In this document: piece by piece, positions 51,885-61,583 of the stretch | How the letters are laid out: each line of letters opens with the position of its first letter | Numbering within the stretch: the first letter of the stretch is position 1 | DNA from: Chitinophaga sp. 180180018-3 | GTDB lineage: Bacteria > Bacteroidota > Bacteroidia > Chitinophagales > Chitinophagaceae | Reading direction: 5' to 3' | DNA: 64,000 nt | Assembly (NCBI RefSeq): GCF_037893185.1 | Contig: NZ_CP140772.1 | Span: 5,642,001-5,706,000 of the forward strand | The notes under the pieces: generated by a model | Databases searched by the model: none | Seen by the model: the letters and a program-made list of their open reading frames with translations, nothing else | What the model was told of the DNA's origin: nothing | Position numbers and translations under genes: made by a program

Positions 51885-54800
51885 ATGCTTGTAAAAAAGC
51901 TAATGAGCATGCTATGCCTGCCATCATGGGCCGCTGGAAGATCGGGAACCGCCTATATCCGTATATGCCTGCTTTCCGGATGCCTGTTGATGGCCAGCCA
52001 GACTTTTGCACAAAAGGTGACCATGCATATGAGAGCCGGTGCCCTCGTAAATGCTTTCAGGGAAATTGAAAAGCAAACTGGCTGTAGTTTTATCTATGGC
52101 AAGAGCCACCTGAACAAGGCGGTTCCTGTGAACATCGCTGTAAAAAATCAGGAACTGGACGAGGTATTGAAAGAACTTTTCAATCATCAGCCGCTTACCT
52201 TTTCGCGGTCGGGGAAGTTTATTGCTGTGCGATTTAAAAACGAATCTGATGCCGGTGTGAAACAGGTCAACAATGCGGTCATCGTCAGGGGGCTGGTCAC
52301 CGATGCCAAAGGTACTCCCCTGCCTTCTGTTTCTGTGGTAATACCAGGCACACCGTTCGGGGCGATGACCAACGAAAAGGGAGAATATATGCTTCCGCGC
52401 GCGCCTGTTGATGCGGTGTTGTTATTTTCCTATGTTTCGTACGAACAGCAGCGGATACCACTGAATGGCCGTACTATCGTGAACGTTACACTAAACGAAC
52501 AAACAAAGTCGCTGGATGAAGCGGTGATCATCGGTTACGGCACTACTACCAAACGTATGAATACCGGCTCTGTGAGCAGCATCACCGCACAGGAAATCGG
52601 GAAGCAGCCGGTAGCCAACCCGCTGGCAACATTGCCTGGCCGTATTCCTGGTATGCAAATCACCCAGCAAAACGGACTGCCCGGAAGTGCAGCAGTGGTG
52701 CAGATCCGCGGTCAGGGTTCCATGAGCTATGGTACACTGCCTCTTTACGTAATTGATGGTGTGCCATTCAGCGCCTACACCGGCGGCTATCCACCTTCCG
52801 ATAATCTTAACACTTATGGTGCCAGCGGTGCCAATGGCGGTATCAGTCCTTTCAGTATGATCAACCCGGATGATATTGAGCGTATAGATGTATTGAAAGA
52901 TGCAGACGCAACGGCTATCTATGGCGCAAGGGGCGCCAACGGCGTAATCCTCATTACCACTAAAAAAGGTAAAACCGGAAAAACAAGGATTAACGCTAAC
53001 GTATATACGGGAACAGGAAAGGTATCACGGTTTATTCCCATGATGAATACACAGCAATACCTGGATCTGAGAAAAGAAGCGTTCAAAAATGACGGCCTTA
53101 CTCCTACTACAGCCAATGCACCGGAACTCACCGTCTGGGATCAGACAGCGTATACCGACTGGCAACGTTTCCTCGCAGGAGGTACCGCTCACAGCACAGA
53201 TGCACAGGCTTCCATATCAGGTGGAGATACCCACACTCACTTCCTGCTCAGTGGCGGATATCATAAGGAAACTACGGTGTATCCCGGTAACTTCAACGAT
53301 CAGCGAATCACCGGACGTCTCTCCGCCGATCACACATCTTCCAACAATAAATTCTATGCGGCTGTTACTGCTAATTATTCAAACGACAAAACCATACTGC
53401 CGGTAGCGGACATGATAGCCATGTACAACCTGCCTCCCAATATGCCTTTGTATGATAAAGATGGTAAACTGGTATGGTCGCAGGGATTCAACAATCCCAT
53501 AGCGTTGCTGCAACGCAAGTATAACGGCAACACCGGTAACTTCATGGCCAACGGCAATTTGCGTTACACCATCATCAAAAACCTGAACTTCAAAGTAAAC
53601 CTGGGCTTTACGAACACACAGCTGGATCAGAATGCAGGACTGCCGGCATCTACACAGAATCCGGTCAACAACCCCACTACTTCTGCCACCTTCGCCAATG
53701 GCAAAACACAGAACTATATTGTGGAACCTACACTGGATTACAGCTATGGTATGAAGAACGGGCGGCTCAATCTGATGGTAGGTGGTACTTACCAGAGAAG
53801 CCTGTCGACCAGCATGAGCATCAGCGGTCAGAACTACAGCAACGAAGCACTGATTGGCTCACTGACCGGCGCCGGATTGATTACGCTTAATTCCAGCAAT
53901 TACTTCGATTATAAATATGCCTCTTTATTCGGCCGCGTGAATTACAGCTATCTGGAAAAATACCTGCTGAATGTTACCTTTCGCAGGGATGCTTCTTCCA
54001 GGTTCGGTCCTGATAATATTTTCGGAAACTTCGGCGCTGTAGGCGCTGCCTGGATCTTCAGCCAGGAGCCGTTTATAGAAAACAATTTTCCATGGCTGAA
54101 CATGGGTAAGCTAAGAGCCAGTTATGGTACCACCGGTAACGACCAGATATCTAACTATATCTATCTCCCATTGCTTTCATCAGCAGGTACCTATCAGGGG
54201 CAATCGGCCCTTTACCGCGCCACACTTCCCAATCCCGGGGTGAAGTGGGAAACCACCCGTAAACTGGAATTTGCGCTGGAACTGGCTATACTGAATGGCC
54301 GCTTCCAGTTCACAGGTGATTACTACCGTAACCGTTCCGCTGATCAGCTGCTCTCCGCCGCATTGCCCACCCAATCCGGCTACAACAGCTACACCGTTAA
54401 CATGCCTGCGCTGGTGCAGAACTCGGGTGTGGAACTGGAATTGACCACGGCTAACATCCGTTCCCGGCACTTCTCCTGGAACACTTCCTTCAACATCACC
54501 TTTCCCCGGAATAAACTGGTGGAATTCCCGGGCATCGAAAAATCGTTCTATGCCAGCAGTTATCTCGTAGGGCAACCGATAGACCTGGTGAGAAGGTATG
54601 TGTATAACGGCTACGATCCGGCAACAGGTATACCGCAGTATGAGGATCTGAACAAGGATGGCGTGATCGACTTTAACAACGACAGGAAAATCATTTCGCC
54701 GGGAACACCTTATTTTGGCGGGCTAAACAACACATTCACCTGGCGGAACTGGGATTTTAGTTTCTTCTTCCAGTTCAATCATCGCAAAGGCGTCACTAAT

Positions 54801-55217
54801 AATTTCAGCATACCAATAGGCAGCAGCAGAAGTAATCAGAATACTTCACTGCTCGACAGATGGAGGCAACCGGGCGATGTAGCTGCCTACCCTGCTGCCA
54901 CCTCCACCTCTGGCACCCCTATCTACAACGGCTATACGCCGTATTACAGTTCTACTGCAATATGGGGCGACGCCAGTTACCTGAAGCTACGGTCGTTGAG
55001 CCTGGCGTATACCCTGCCGGCTTCATGGACGGCTAAAATGAAACTCAGCAACCTGAAGTTGTATGCAGAAGGCCAGAACCTGTTCACCTGGGCGAAGAAT
55101 AAATATATCTACGACCCTGAAACGAGCACGCCCGGCGGCGCACCCGGATTGGGCACCGGGGCTATAGCCATGCCACCGCTGCGGACAATTGTATTTGGTA
55201 TCAATTGCTCATTCTAA
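51885..55217 (+). CDS. SusC/RagA-type TonB-linked outer membrane transporter with STN domain
   Basis: 1110 residues from ATG 51885. An earlier GTG frame start at 51795 is rejected because the signal peptide follows the ATG (CLLSGCLLMASQTFAQ). Domains in order: STN at about 42-95 (LVNAFREIEKQTGCSFIYGK); CarboxypepD_reg-like at about 125-205 (VRGLVTDAKGTPLPSVSVVI); plug with TTTKRMNTGSVSSIT and the SusC signature DADATAIYGARGANGVILIT; then a barrel ending TIVFGINCSF. Imports a large nutrient across the outer membrane with its SusD lid. The STN domain makes it the sensor for the FecR/sigma pair. Confidence 0.95.
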   Translation: MLVKKLMSMLCLPSWAAGRSGTAYIRICLLSGCLLMASQTFAQKVTMHMRAGALVNAFREIEKQTGCSFIYGKSHLNKAVPVNIAVKNQELDEVLKELFNHQPLTFSRSGKFIAVRFKNESDAGVKQVNNAVIVRGLVTDAKGTPLPSVSVVIPGTPFGAMTNEKGEYMLPRAPVDAVLLFSYVSYEQQRIPLNGRTIVNVTLNEQTKSLDEAVIIGYGTTTKRMNTGSVSSITAQEIGKQPVANPLATLPGRIPGMQITQQNGLPGSAAVVQIRGQGSMSYGTLPLYVIDGVPFSAYTGGYPPSDNLNTYGASGANGGISPFSMINPDDIERIDVLKDADATAIYGARGANGVILITTKKGKTGKTRINANVYTGTGKVSRFIPMMNTQQYLDLRKEAFKNDGLTPTTANAPELTVWDQTAYTDWQRFLAGGTAHSTDAQASISGGDTHTHFLLSGGYHKETTVYPGNFNDQRITGRLSADHTSSNNKFYAAVTANYSNDKTILPVADMIAMYNLPPNMPLYDKDGKLVWSQGFNNPIALLQRKYNGNTGNFMANGNLRYTIIKNLNFKVNLGFTNTQLDQNAGLPASTQNPVNNPTTSATFANGKTQNYIVEPTLDYSYGMKNGRLNLMVGGTYQRSLSTSMSISGQNYSNEALIGSLTGAGLITLNSSNYFDYKYASLFGRVNYSYLEKYLLNVTFRRDASSRFGPDNIFGNFGAVGAAWIFSQEPFIENNFPWLNMGKLRASYGTTGNDQISNYIYLPLLSSAGTYQGQSALYRATLPNPGVKWETTRKLEFALELAILNGRFQFTGDYYRNRSADQLLSAALPTQSGYNSYTVNMPALVQNSGVELELTTANIRSRHFSWNTSFNITFPRNKLVEFPGIEKSFYASSYLVGQPIDLVRRYVYNGYDPATGIPQYEDLNKDGVIDFNNDRKIISPGTPYFGGLNNTFTWRNWDFSFFFQFNHRKGVTNNFSIPIGSSRSNQNTSLLDRWRQPGDVAAYPAATSTSGTPIYNGYTPYYSSTAIWGDASYLKLRSLSLAYTLPASWTAKMKLSNLKLYAEGQNLFTWAKNKYIYDPETSTPGGAPGLGTGAIAMPPLRTIVFGINCSF

Positions 55218-55229
55218 AAACGGATCCTT

Positions 55230-56663
55230 ATGTTACATCTCTCTATAAATAAAAAAATAATAACGGCTTTACTATTAACAGGAAGCATATTTACTTCCTG
55301 CAGGAAACTGGTAGAAATAGGCCCTCCTGTTACCCAGGTAGGACTGGATCAGAGCTTCGCATCAGATGCCACTGCCAGCAGTGCCGTGCTGGGTATCTAT
55401 AACAACAGTTATACCCGTAGTGGGTTATTTCCCATGAGTGAGCTGCCCGGCATTTCTGCGAACGAATTGCAGAATAATGTGCCCGGTCCTTCATATGATG
55501 AGTTTAAAAGTAACAGTATTACCGTTACCAATGGCCTTGTAGCCAATACGCTATGGTATGGTAACTATGCAGTACTCGCGCAGGCCAATGCCATGCTGGC
55601 CGGCATCACGAAAAGCAATACCCTGTCGGCTTCCGTCAAAAGCCAGCTGACAGGTGAAATCAAAACATGGCGTGCCTTCATGCTCTTTCAGCTGGTCAAC
55701 TACTTTGGTGATGTGCCCATGCCACTGACGGACGATCCTATTGCCAACGCAACGCTGGCCAGAACACCGGCGGCGCAGGTGTGGCAACAGATCATCAAAG
55801 ATCTGACCGATGCACAGGGCCTGCTTACAGACAGCTATCCGGCTACACTGCGAACAAGGATCAACCGCCAGGCGGCGAATGCGCTGCTGGCAAGGGCTTA
55901 CCTGTATACCCAAAACTGGCAGCAGGCGGAAACAACCGCCGGTGCAGTAATAGGATCGGGTGTATACAGCCTGAACCGGGATCTGAATGCAACCTTCACC
56001 AACACCAGCAGCGAAGTAATCTGGCAGCTGGCTACCTTAACCGGTCTTTCTATTTATACCACCAATACCGACCCTAATGGAGGCAGCTACGCTGCCGCTA
56101 CAGGTACAGTGCCGGCAGTAACGTTAACGGATACACTCTATAACAGTCTTGAAGCAGGCGATCTGCGCAAAACTGCCTGGGTGGCTCCCACAGTAATCGG
56201 CGGCACTAACTATAAAGTGATCACCAAATACAAGCTGCGGGTGCTGGCAGCCGGTACCACCAACGGTAATGAATACAACGTAATGCTCCGCCTGGCAGAA
56301 CAGTACCTCATACGTGCAGAAGCCCGCGCACAGCTGGGGAATCTGGGCGGCGCCGTTGCGGATGTAGACAGTATCCGTAAACGGGCAGGCCTGCCCTTGC
56401 TGGATAATAATATATCCAAACCGGATCTGTTGCTGGCCGTTGAAAAAGAAAGAGCGGCAGAGTTGTTTGGAGAATGGGGACACCGGTGGTTCGATCTCAA
56501 ACGTACACCTGGCATCATCAACGCCGGCAAAACCCGCGCAGATGATGTACTGGGAGGCATGCGCCCTGCAACGTGGAAAAGTACGGCTATCCTTTATCCT
56601 ATTCCGGATGCACAACGGGTAGCTAATCCTGCATTGACACAAAACCCTGGATATACGAATTAA
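55230..56663 (+). CDS. SusD/RagB-type nutrient-binding lipoprotein
   Basis: 477 residues. A lipoprotein signal has lipobox-like IFTSC (Cys about 26). SusD fold with TPR-like helices (ARTPAAQVWQQIIKDLTDAQ; INRQAANALLARAYLYTQNW; RLAEQYLIRAEARAQLGNLG) and the C-terminal signature ERAAELFGEWGHRWFDLKRT near the end. It forms the lid of the SusC transporter encoded 12 bp upstream. No glycoside hydrolase, peptidase or sulfatase is encoded nearby, so the substrate class cannot be inferred. Confidence 0.95.
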   Translation: MLHLSINKKIITALLLTGSIFTSCRKLVEIGPPVTQVGLDQSFASDATASSAVLGIYNNSYTRSGLFPMSELPGISANELQNNVPGPSYDEFKSNSITVTNGLVANTLWYGNYAVLAQANAMLAGITKSNTLSASVKSQLTGEIKTWRAFMLFQLVNYFGDVPMPLTDDPIANATLARTPAAQVWQQIIKDLTDAQGLLTDSYPATLRTRINRQAANALLARAYLYTQNWQQAETTAGAVIGSGVYSLNRDLNATFTNTSSEVIWQLATLTGLSIYTTNTDPNGGSYAAATGTVPAVTLTDTLYNSLEAGDLRKTAWVAPTVIGGTNYKVITKYKLRVLAAGTTNGNEYNVMLRLAEQYLIRAEARAQLGNLGGAVADVDSIRKRAGLPLLDNNISKPDLLLAVEKERAAELFGEWGHRWFDLKRTPGIINAGKTRADDVLGGMRPATWKSTAILYPIPDAQRVANPALTQNPGYTN

Positions 56664-56686
56664 TTACCAACGTTAAAAACCAACAA

Positions 56687-58153
56687 ATGAAAAAACTGAT
56701 CCCCGTATTTCTCGGTTGCGGCCTGCTTGCCAACACCGGGAAAGTTCAAGCCCAGAAAAATATCTCACAAGACTCGCTGATAAAGTATTACGATCGGCTG
56801 GTGAAAGGAGATGAAAAAGACCATAGTTTGCTCGAAACAAAAATGTATTCGTTGCTGAAAAGCAAAAAAGAAACCGACTGGCGCACAGCAGGGAGATATT
56901 TTTATCAGCTGAAGAAAGGCAATGTATCTGATTCGGTTTTTGCAGCAGCAGCGAAGAAATTCCCTATAGGCATCACCGTTAGAGATAAGCAGGTAGAGCC
57001 GATATACAATGAAAAGGATCCTGTTAAAAAGGAAACAATGTATAAAGAATGGGTAAAAAAATTCCCGCCCCGCAAATTCGGCAACGACAGGATTATATAT
57101 GATTATGCCAGAAATTCTGTTGGCACTGCCTATGCCCAGGCCGATAATGTGGCTAAAGCTGTTGAATATGCTAACAGCATTGAATCCCCTTTCTGGAAAG
57201 GACAGGGATGGGCGGGAACTGCAGGTGTACTGATCAGAAAGGGGCATGTGGCTGAAGCGAAACCATTGCTGAGAAAAGCGATAGAAGATGCGTATGAATT
57301 CAGGACCACCCGTAAAAACGAAACGGGCGCCGGATTTGCCGCTATCGGCTACCCCGGCTACCTGAGCACTTATGCCCAATGCCTGTACGACAACAAAGAG
57401 TATGACTCTGCATTAGTTTATATCCACCGGGCATTGGCTGCAGAAACCCCACCGAACCCGGTCGTAAGCATGATGTACGCCCGGACGTTGATCGCAAAAG
57501 GCGATTACCCGGAAGCATTCAACCGCCTGAGCGATGTGGCTGCCCGCGGCATGCTGAACAACGACAGTAAAGCCTTACTGGCCACCGCTTACAGCAAGGT
57601 AAGAGGCAATAACGGATTCGACGCTTACGTTGATTCACTGAAAGGTGGCCTGGATGAAAAGGTGCGCGAGGAAATGGCCAAACAAATCATTAACGTACCA
57701 GCCTCAGATTTTGTACTGAAAGATGTGGATGGGAAAAGCGTTTCTCTTTCTTCGCTCAAAGGGAAAACGGTAGTACTGGATTTCTGGGCCACCTGGTGCG
57801 GCCCCTGCAAGGCCTCTTTCCCTGCGATGAAGAAGGCGCTCGAAAAATACAAATCAGATCCCAACGTAGTATTTCTCTTCATACATACCTGGGAGAAGGA
57901 TGCCGATGCCGCAGAAAGTGCAAAAAGTTTTGTGACTAAAAACAATTACCCTTTTGAAGTGCTGATGGACCTGAAAGATCCGGCTACCGGCGTAAACAAA
58001 GTAGTAGATAGTTACGGCGTGAAAGGAATACCTACCAAGTTTGTGATCGACAAACGCGGTAATATCCGTTTCCGGTTCACCGGTTTCACCGGGGGCGAAG
58101 ATGCAGCAGTAGCGGAAGTAGCAGCTATGATATCGCTGGCAGAAAAAAATTGA
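56687..58153 (+). CDS. Secreted TlpA-like thioredoxin-domain protein with TPR-like N-terminus
   Basis: 488 residues. A signal peptide ends KVQAQK. Residues about 30-335 are helical with TPR-like repeats (EYDSALVYIHRALAAETPPN; GDYPEAFNRLSDVAARGMLN). A TlpA/ResA-like thioredoxin domain follows at about 345-485, with the active site WATWCGPCK (Cys371, Cys374) and the cis-Pro loop GIPTKFVID. It probably reduces or forms disulfides outside the cytoplasm. It ends the SusCD operon, and such proteins recur next to SusCD pairs in Chitinophaga-type genomes. Confidence 0.92.
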   Translation: MKKLIPVFLGCGLLANTGKVQAQKNISQDSLIKYYDRLVKGDEKDHSLLETKMYSLLKSKKETDWRTAGRYFYQLKKGNVSDSVFAAAAKKFPIGITVRDKQVEPIYNEKDPVKKETMYKEWVKKFPPRKFGNDRIIYDYARNSVGTAYAQADNVAKAVEYANSIESPFWKGQGWAGTAGVLIRKGHVAEAKPLLRKAIEDAYEFRTTRKNETGAGFAAIGYPGYLSTYAQCLYDNKEYDSALVYIHRALAAETPPNPVVSMMYARTLIAKGDYPEAFNRLSDVAARGMLNNDSKALLATAYSKVRGNNGFDAYVDSLKGGLDEKVREEMAKQIINVPASDFVLKDVDGKSVSLSSLKGKTVVLDFWATWCGPCKASFPAMKKALEKYKSDPNVVFLFIHTWEKDADAAESAKSFVTKNNYPFEVLMDLKDPATGVNKVVDSYGVKGIPTKFVIDKRGNIRFRFTGFTGGEDAAVAEVAAMISLAEKN

Positions 58154-58168
58154 TGATGTCTGATATAC

Positions 58169-58200
58169 AATGGCGTTGTTGCAATAGCAACAGCGCCATT
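58169..58200. terminator. Bidirectional intrinsic terminator
   Basis: A 14-bp stem AATGGCGTTGTTGC / GCAACAGCGCCATT with one G-T wobble and the loop AATA, between convergent genes. It ends the SusCD operon (plus) and the LytTR gene (minus). Confidence 0.8.
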
Positions 58201-58204
58201 ATTG

Positions 58205-58963
58205 TTATTTATCGAGCCACTGTTTGAACAACGGCACTTTCTCTTTACTCACCAGCACTTCCCTTTCCGGATCCCGTTTCAGCTGAATTTTAAGTTTCCC
58301 GTTAAAATAATTGTAAATACTGTCGATACTGTTGACGTTGATAATATGCTGACGGTTGGCACGGAAGAATTGATTAGGATGCAGTTGCTCTTCCAGGTCG
58401 TCCATCGTGAGGGTAACAGCTACCTGGCTACTATCTCTCAACACCAGGTAAGTGACATTATTAGCGTAGTAAATAAAATCCACATCATCCGCCAGTACGG
58501 TTTTGTAACCGTCGCGGAAAGGCAGCATGAAGCGGGTACGGTAGCTGATTTCTTTCTGCTTCAGCAGTTCCAGCATCTGCTGTACCATATCCAGGTTGTC
58601 GGGCTTAGCGGTCAGTTCGCAGACCTTGTCCAGCGCCAGGCGCAGATCGTCTTTCTCTACCGGCTTCAACAGGTAATCCAGGCTGTTCACTTTAAAAGCA
58701 CGGATGGCATATTCGTCGTAAGCCGTGGTGAAGATAACGGGGCAATCCAGTTTCACCTGCTGAAATATATCGAACGACAATCCATCTGCAAGACGTATAT
58801 CCATTAACGTTACATCTGGGTGCGGATTGGATTTAAACCAGGCAACACTGGCAGTAACAGTATCCAGCACGGCAGCAATATCTATGTCCGGATGTATATC
58901 CAGCAGCAGGTTTTTAAGGCGGTTAGCGTTATGTTTTTCATCTTCAATGATCACTACTCTCAT
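58205..58963 (-). CDS. LytTR-family response regulator
   Basis: 252 residues. The receiver domain (1 to about 120) has acidic pocket EDE at 7-9, phospho-acceptor Asp55 (VTLMDIRLAD), Thr in IFTTAYDEYA and Lys in LLKPVEK. A LytTR DNA-binding domain spans about 145-250 (DDVDFIYYANNVTYLVLRDS; FFRANRQHIINVNSIDSIYN). It pairs with the LytS-type kinase encoded 11 bp upstream. Likely target: the neighbouring RND export genes, inferred from position. Confidence 0.94.
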   Translation of the reverse strand: MRVVIIEDEKHNANRLKNLLLDIHPDIDIAAVLDTVTASVAWFKSNPHPDVTLMDIRLADGLSFDIFQQVKLDCPVIFTTAYDEYAIRAFKVNSLDYLLKPVEKDDLRLALDKVCELTAKPDNLDMVQQMLELLKQKEISYRTRFMLPFRDGYKTVLADDVDFIYYANNVTYLVLRDSSQVAVTLTMDDLEEQLHPNQFFRANRQHIINVNSIDSIYNYFNGKLKIQLKRDPEREVLVSKEKVPLFKQWLDK

Positions 58964-58974
58964 ACTGTTCTGTT

Positions 58975-60093
58975 TTAAATATCAAGTAACGGTAACATTA
59001 CTATAAAATGGTTGTTTTCTTCTTTCACGATGGTAGTAAGTTCCGATAACAGCAGATAACGGTTGCGGATATTTTCCAGTCCCAGCCTGGAAGAAGGCAG
59101 GGTATTGGGGATGCGCTGCAGGTTATTACTTACTACCAGTTGTTTATCGCCATCGCTGCAGATGCGGATGTGCAAAGGTTGTTCACCGGACGCCACGTTA
59201 TGTTTGATCGCATTTTCTATCAGCAATTGCAGGGTGATGGGTGGAATACCACGGGCGGAAATATCGTCTGTTACGTCTATGCTGATATCCACGTTGTCGC
59301 CATGTCTTATTTTAATCAGGTAGATGTAGGCTTGTATAAACTTCAGTTCTTCTTTGAGGCTGATGATATCGTTATTGAGGTTCAGTATCATATAGCGATA
59401 TACGCGGGCAAGGTTTTCCAGGAAGGACATGGCCAGGTCCTTATCTTCCTCAATCAATGCCGATAGTGTACTGAAATTATTGAACATAAAATGTGGATCC
59501 AGTTGCAGTTTCAGTGATTGTAACTGGGCCTGCATGGCTACCTGCTTCAGCTCTGCCGCTTTGAGTTTCAGGTCGGCCGCTTCCAGCATGGAAGTTTTCC
59601 ATCGCTGCAGGAAGAAGTTCCCGGTATGTACAGCGCTGATGAGGATGGAAAGCATGACGCAAACAAACACGAACTGCCATTGATCGAGCTTTTCCAGTGT
59701 AGTAGCCGGTTTGTCGGGCGGCGGCCCAAAGATGAGTGTTAGTATGAGATAAAGAATACCCAATAATATGAATACAGAGATGATTTGATAACAGAGCTGT
59801 ACAATAAAACGCCTGACGGGCCATTTCTCCCAGGGCATTACCGTATCCAGCCAGCGGGCCGATATAAGGCTTGTTTCGGTGATGGCCCAGCACGTGATCA
59901 TAATGATCAGGTTTTCTGTAAGAATCTTATCCCAGGTAGCGCTCAGGATTTCATTCCAGTAGGAGCTATAGGGATTAACCACGTAGGATAACAGGTAATA
60001 CAGGATGAATATCATCGGGATAATAAATATCCTGTAGTACCTGTTAAAGATCTTTTGCTGTGACGTTTTGATATTGCTCTTCAGTATCTGCAT
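58975..60093 (-). CDS. LytS/YehU-type sensor histidine kinase
   Basis: 372 residues. Four hydrophobic segments lie in the first 155 residues (FIIPMIFILYYLLSYV; LIIMITCWAITETSLI; LGILYLILTLIF; FVFVCVMLSILISAV). A coiled coil follows, then the His_kinase domain with phospho-His201 in LDPHFMFNNFSTL. The ATPase N-box is LLIENAIKHN and the G-box SSRLGLENI. No extracytoplasmic sensing domain of size is present, so the signal is probably sensed in or near the membrane. Co-transcribed with the LytTR gene. The NodT gene stops 44 bp upstream. Confidence 0.94.
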   Translation of the reverse strand: MQILKSNIKTSQQKIFNRYYRIFIIPMIFILYYLLSYVVNPYSSYWNEILSATWDKILTENLIIMITCWAITETSLISARWLDTVMPWEKWPVRRFIVQLCYQIISVFILLGILYLILTLIFGPPPDKPATTLEKLDQWQFVFVCVMLSILISAVHTGNFFLQRWKTSMLEAADLKLKAAELKQVAMQAQLQSLKLQLDPHFMFNNFSTLSALIEEDKDLAMSFLENLARVYRYMILNLNNDIISLKEELKFIQAYIYLIKIRHGDNVDISIDVTDDISARGIPPITLQLLIENAIKHNVASGEQPLHIRICSDGDKQLVVSNNLQRIPNTLPSSRLGLENIRNRYLLLSELTTIVKEENNHFIVMLPLLDI

Positions 60094-60137
60094 TTAAAGG
60101 AAATGTATATCTGTCCCTAAAAATAACTAAATCGGGC

Positions 60138-61559
60138 TTATTTCCATCCTCCGCCGAGGCTCCTGTAGAGGTCTACGGCAGCGCCGAGGCGGTCGCGCTG
60201 TAAGGTGGCCAGATCCAGTTCAGCTTGTAATACATTTCCCTGTGCAGTGATCACTTCCAGATAAGTGGCCATACCACTTTGAAACAGCAGGCCGGCATCG
60301 CGGGTAGCACTTTGCAGCTGTTGCACCCGCTCCAGTGTCAGATCATGCTGGGCTTTCAGCCTGTCTATTTTCACCAGCGCATCAGACACCTCTCCTACGG
60401 CGGTAATCACCTGTTTTCTGAATTCGAGTGTTGATTTATCCCTTTCTATTTTCGCGGTTTCCCAATCTGTTTTGAGTCTTCTGCGCTGAAAGATGGGTTG
60501 TGTGATGCTGCCGCCTACTGTTTCAAAGAGGCTGCCAGGTATATTGAACCAATTGCCTGCTTTAAATGCGTTAACACCCGCGGTGGCCGTGATATTCAGG
60601 GCCGGATACATGGCTGCCTGTGCGGCGCCGGCTTTGGCATTAGCCACCTTCACTGCCAGTTCCGCGGCATGTACATCCGGGCGCTGTGCCAGGATGGAAG
60701 CAGGTACACCGGCTGCCAGGGTGGAATCCGGCTGGGTATCAGTTAACCGGGCGTTGCGGATAATAGCGCCGGGCATCTCGCCGGTGAGCAGCTGCAGGGC
60801 GTTTTCCTGGGCGCTGATCATCTGTTCTATCTTCGGCACCAATGCGGCTGCCACCTGTCGCTGGGCACGGGTTTGCTCTATTGCCAGGTTGTTGATCTGA
60901 CCGGAGGTGAATTGCAGCGACATCATTTGCAGGGTGCTGTCGTTGAGCGCGAGGTTCTTCAACGCGATCTCCTTTTGTGCATCCAGCATCAACAGGCTGT
61001 AATACCCTTGTGCCACATCATTAACGATCCTCGTTTGCACTGCTTTTGATGCTTCTGTGCTTTGCAGATAGGTTGCCAACGCTGCTTCTTTAAGCCGGCT
61101 GATCTTTCCCCAGGCAATCACCTCCCAGGTCAGTCCCAGGTTGGCGTTATAGTCGTCCATGTATTTAGTGCCCATAAACTGTTGAGACAACGAACCATTC
61201 AAACTGTTTTTGGAAGGCCAGTTACGGTTTGCCTGTACCTGTAATTGCAGCTCCGGCAGAGCGCCCAGGCGGGCGGCTTTCGCCGCCTGCTCTGCAACGC
61301 TCACATTTTTCACAGCCACCTGCAAATCTAAATTCTTTGCAATGGCACTATCAATCAGGGTGCGTAAAACCGGATCAGTGAAAAATGTTCTTACAGACAA
61401 CATTCCTACGTTACTTGTATCTGCCGCTGGTGTTTTGTCGCCCCTGTACTTTGCAGGTATCGCCACCGACGGCCGGGTAAAATCTTTTCCTACCCTGCAG
61501 GCAGTAAATACGCTGAAAAACAGCGCCACTGTCGGAAGAAAAGAGGATATCTTATTCAT
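60138..61559 (-). CDS. Outer-membrane efflux lipoprotein (NodT/OprM family)
   Basis: 473 residues from ATG 61559, preferred over 61568 for a compact signal. A lipoprotein signal has lipobox SVFTAC. NodT-type start after the lipidated Cys: RVGKDFTRPSVAIPAKYRG. Two OEP helical halves (IDSAIAKNLDLQVAVKNVSV; SILAQRPDVHAAELAVKVAN) are typical of channels paired with HAE1-type drug pumps. It starts 24 bp after the RND pump stop, so it is the third component of that system. The two-component genes follow on the same strand. Confidence 0.93.
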   Translation of the reverse strand: MNKISSFLPTVALFFSVFTACRVGKDFTRPSVAIPAKYRGDKTPAADTSNVGMLSVRTFFTDPVLRTLIDSAIAKNLDLQVAVKNVSVAEQAAKAARLGALPELQLQVQANRNWPSKNSLNGSLSQQFMGTKYMDDYNANLGLTWEVIAWGKISRLKEAALATYLQSTEASKAVQTRIVNDVAQGYYSLLMLDAQKEIALKNLALNDSTLQMMSLQFTSGQINNLAIEQTRAQRQVAAALVPKIEQMISAQENALQLLTGEMPGAIIRNARLTDTQPDSTLAAGVPASILAQRPDVHAAELAVKVANAKAGAAQAAMYPALNITATAGVNAFKAGNWFNIPGSLFETVGGSITQPIFQRRRLKTDWETAKIERDKSTLEFRKQVITAVGEVSDALVKIDRLKAQHDLTLERVQQLQSATRDAGLLFQSGMATYLEVITAQGNVLQAELDLATLQRDRLGAAVDLYRSLGGGWK

Positions 61560-61583
61560 AATAATCACTTTTGCCTTAAGCTG

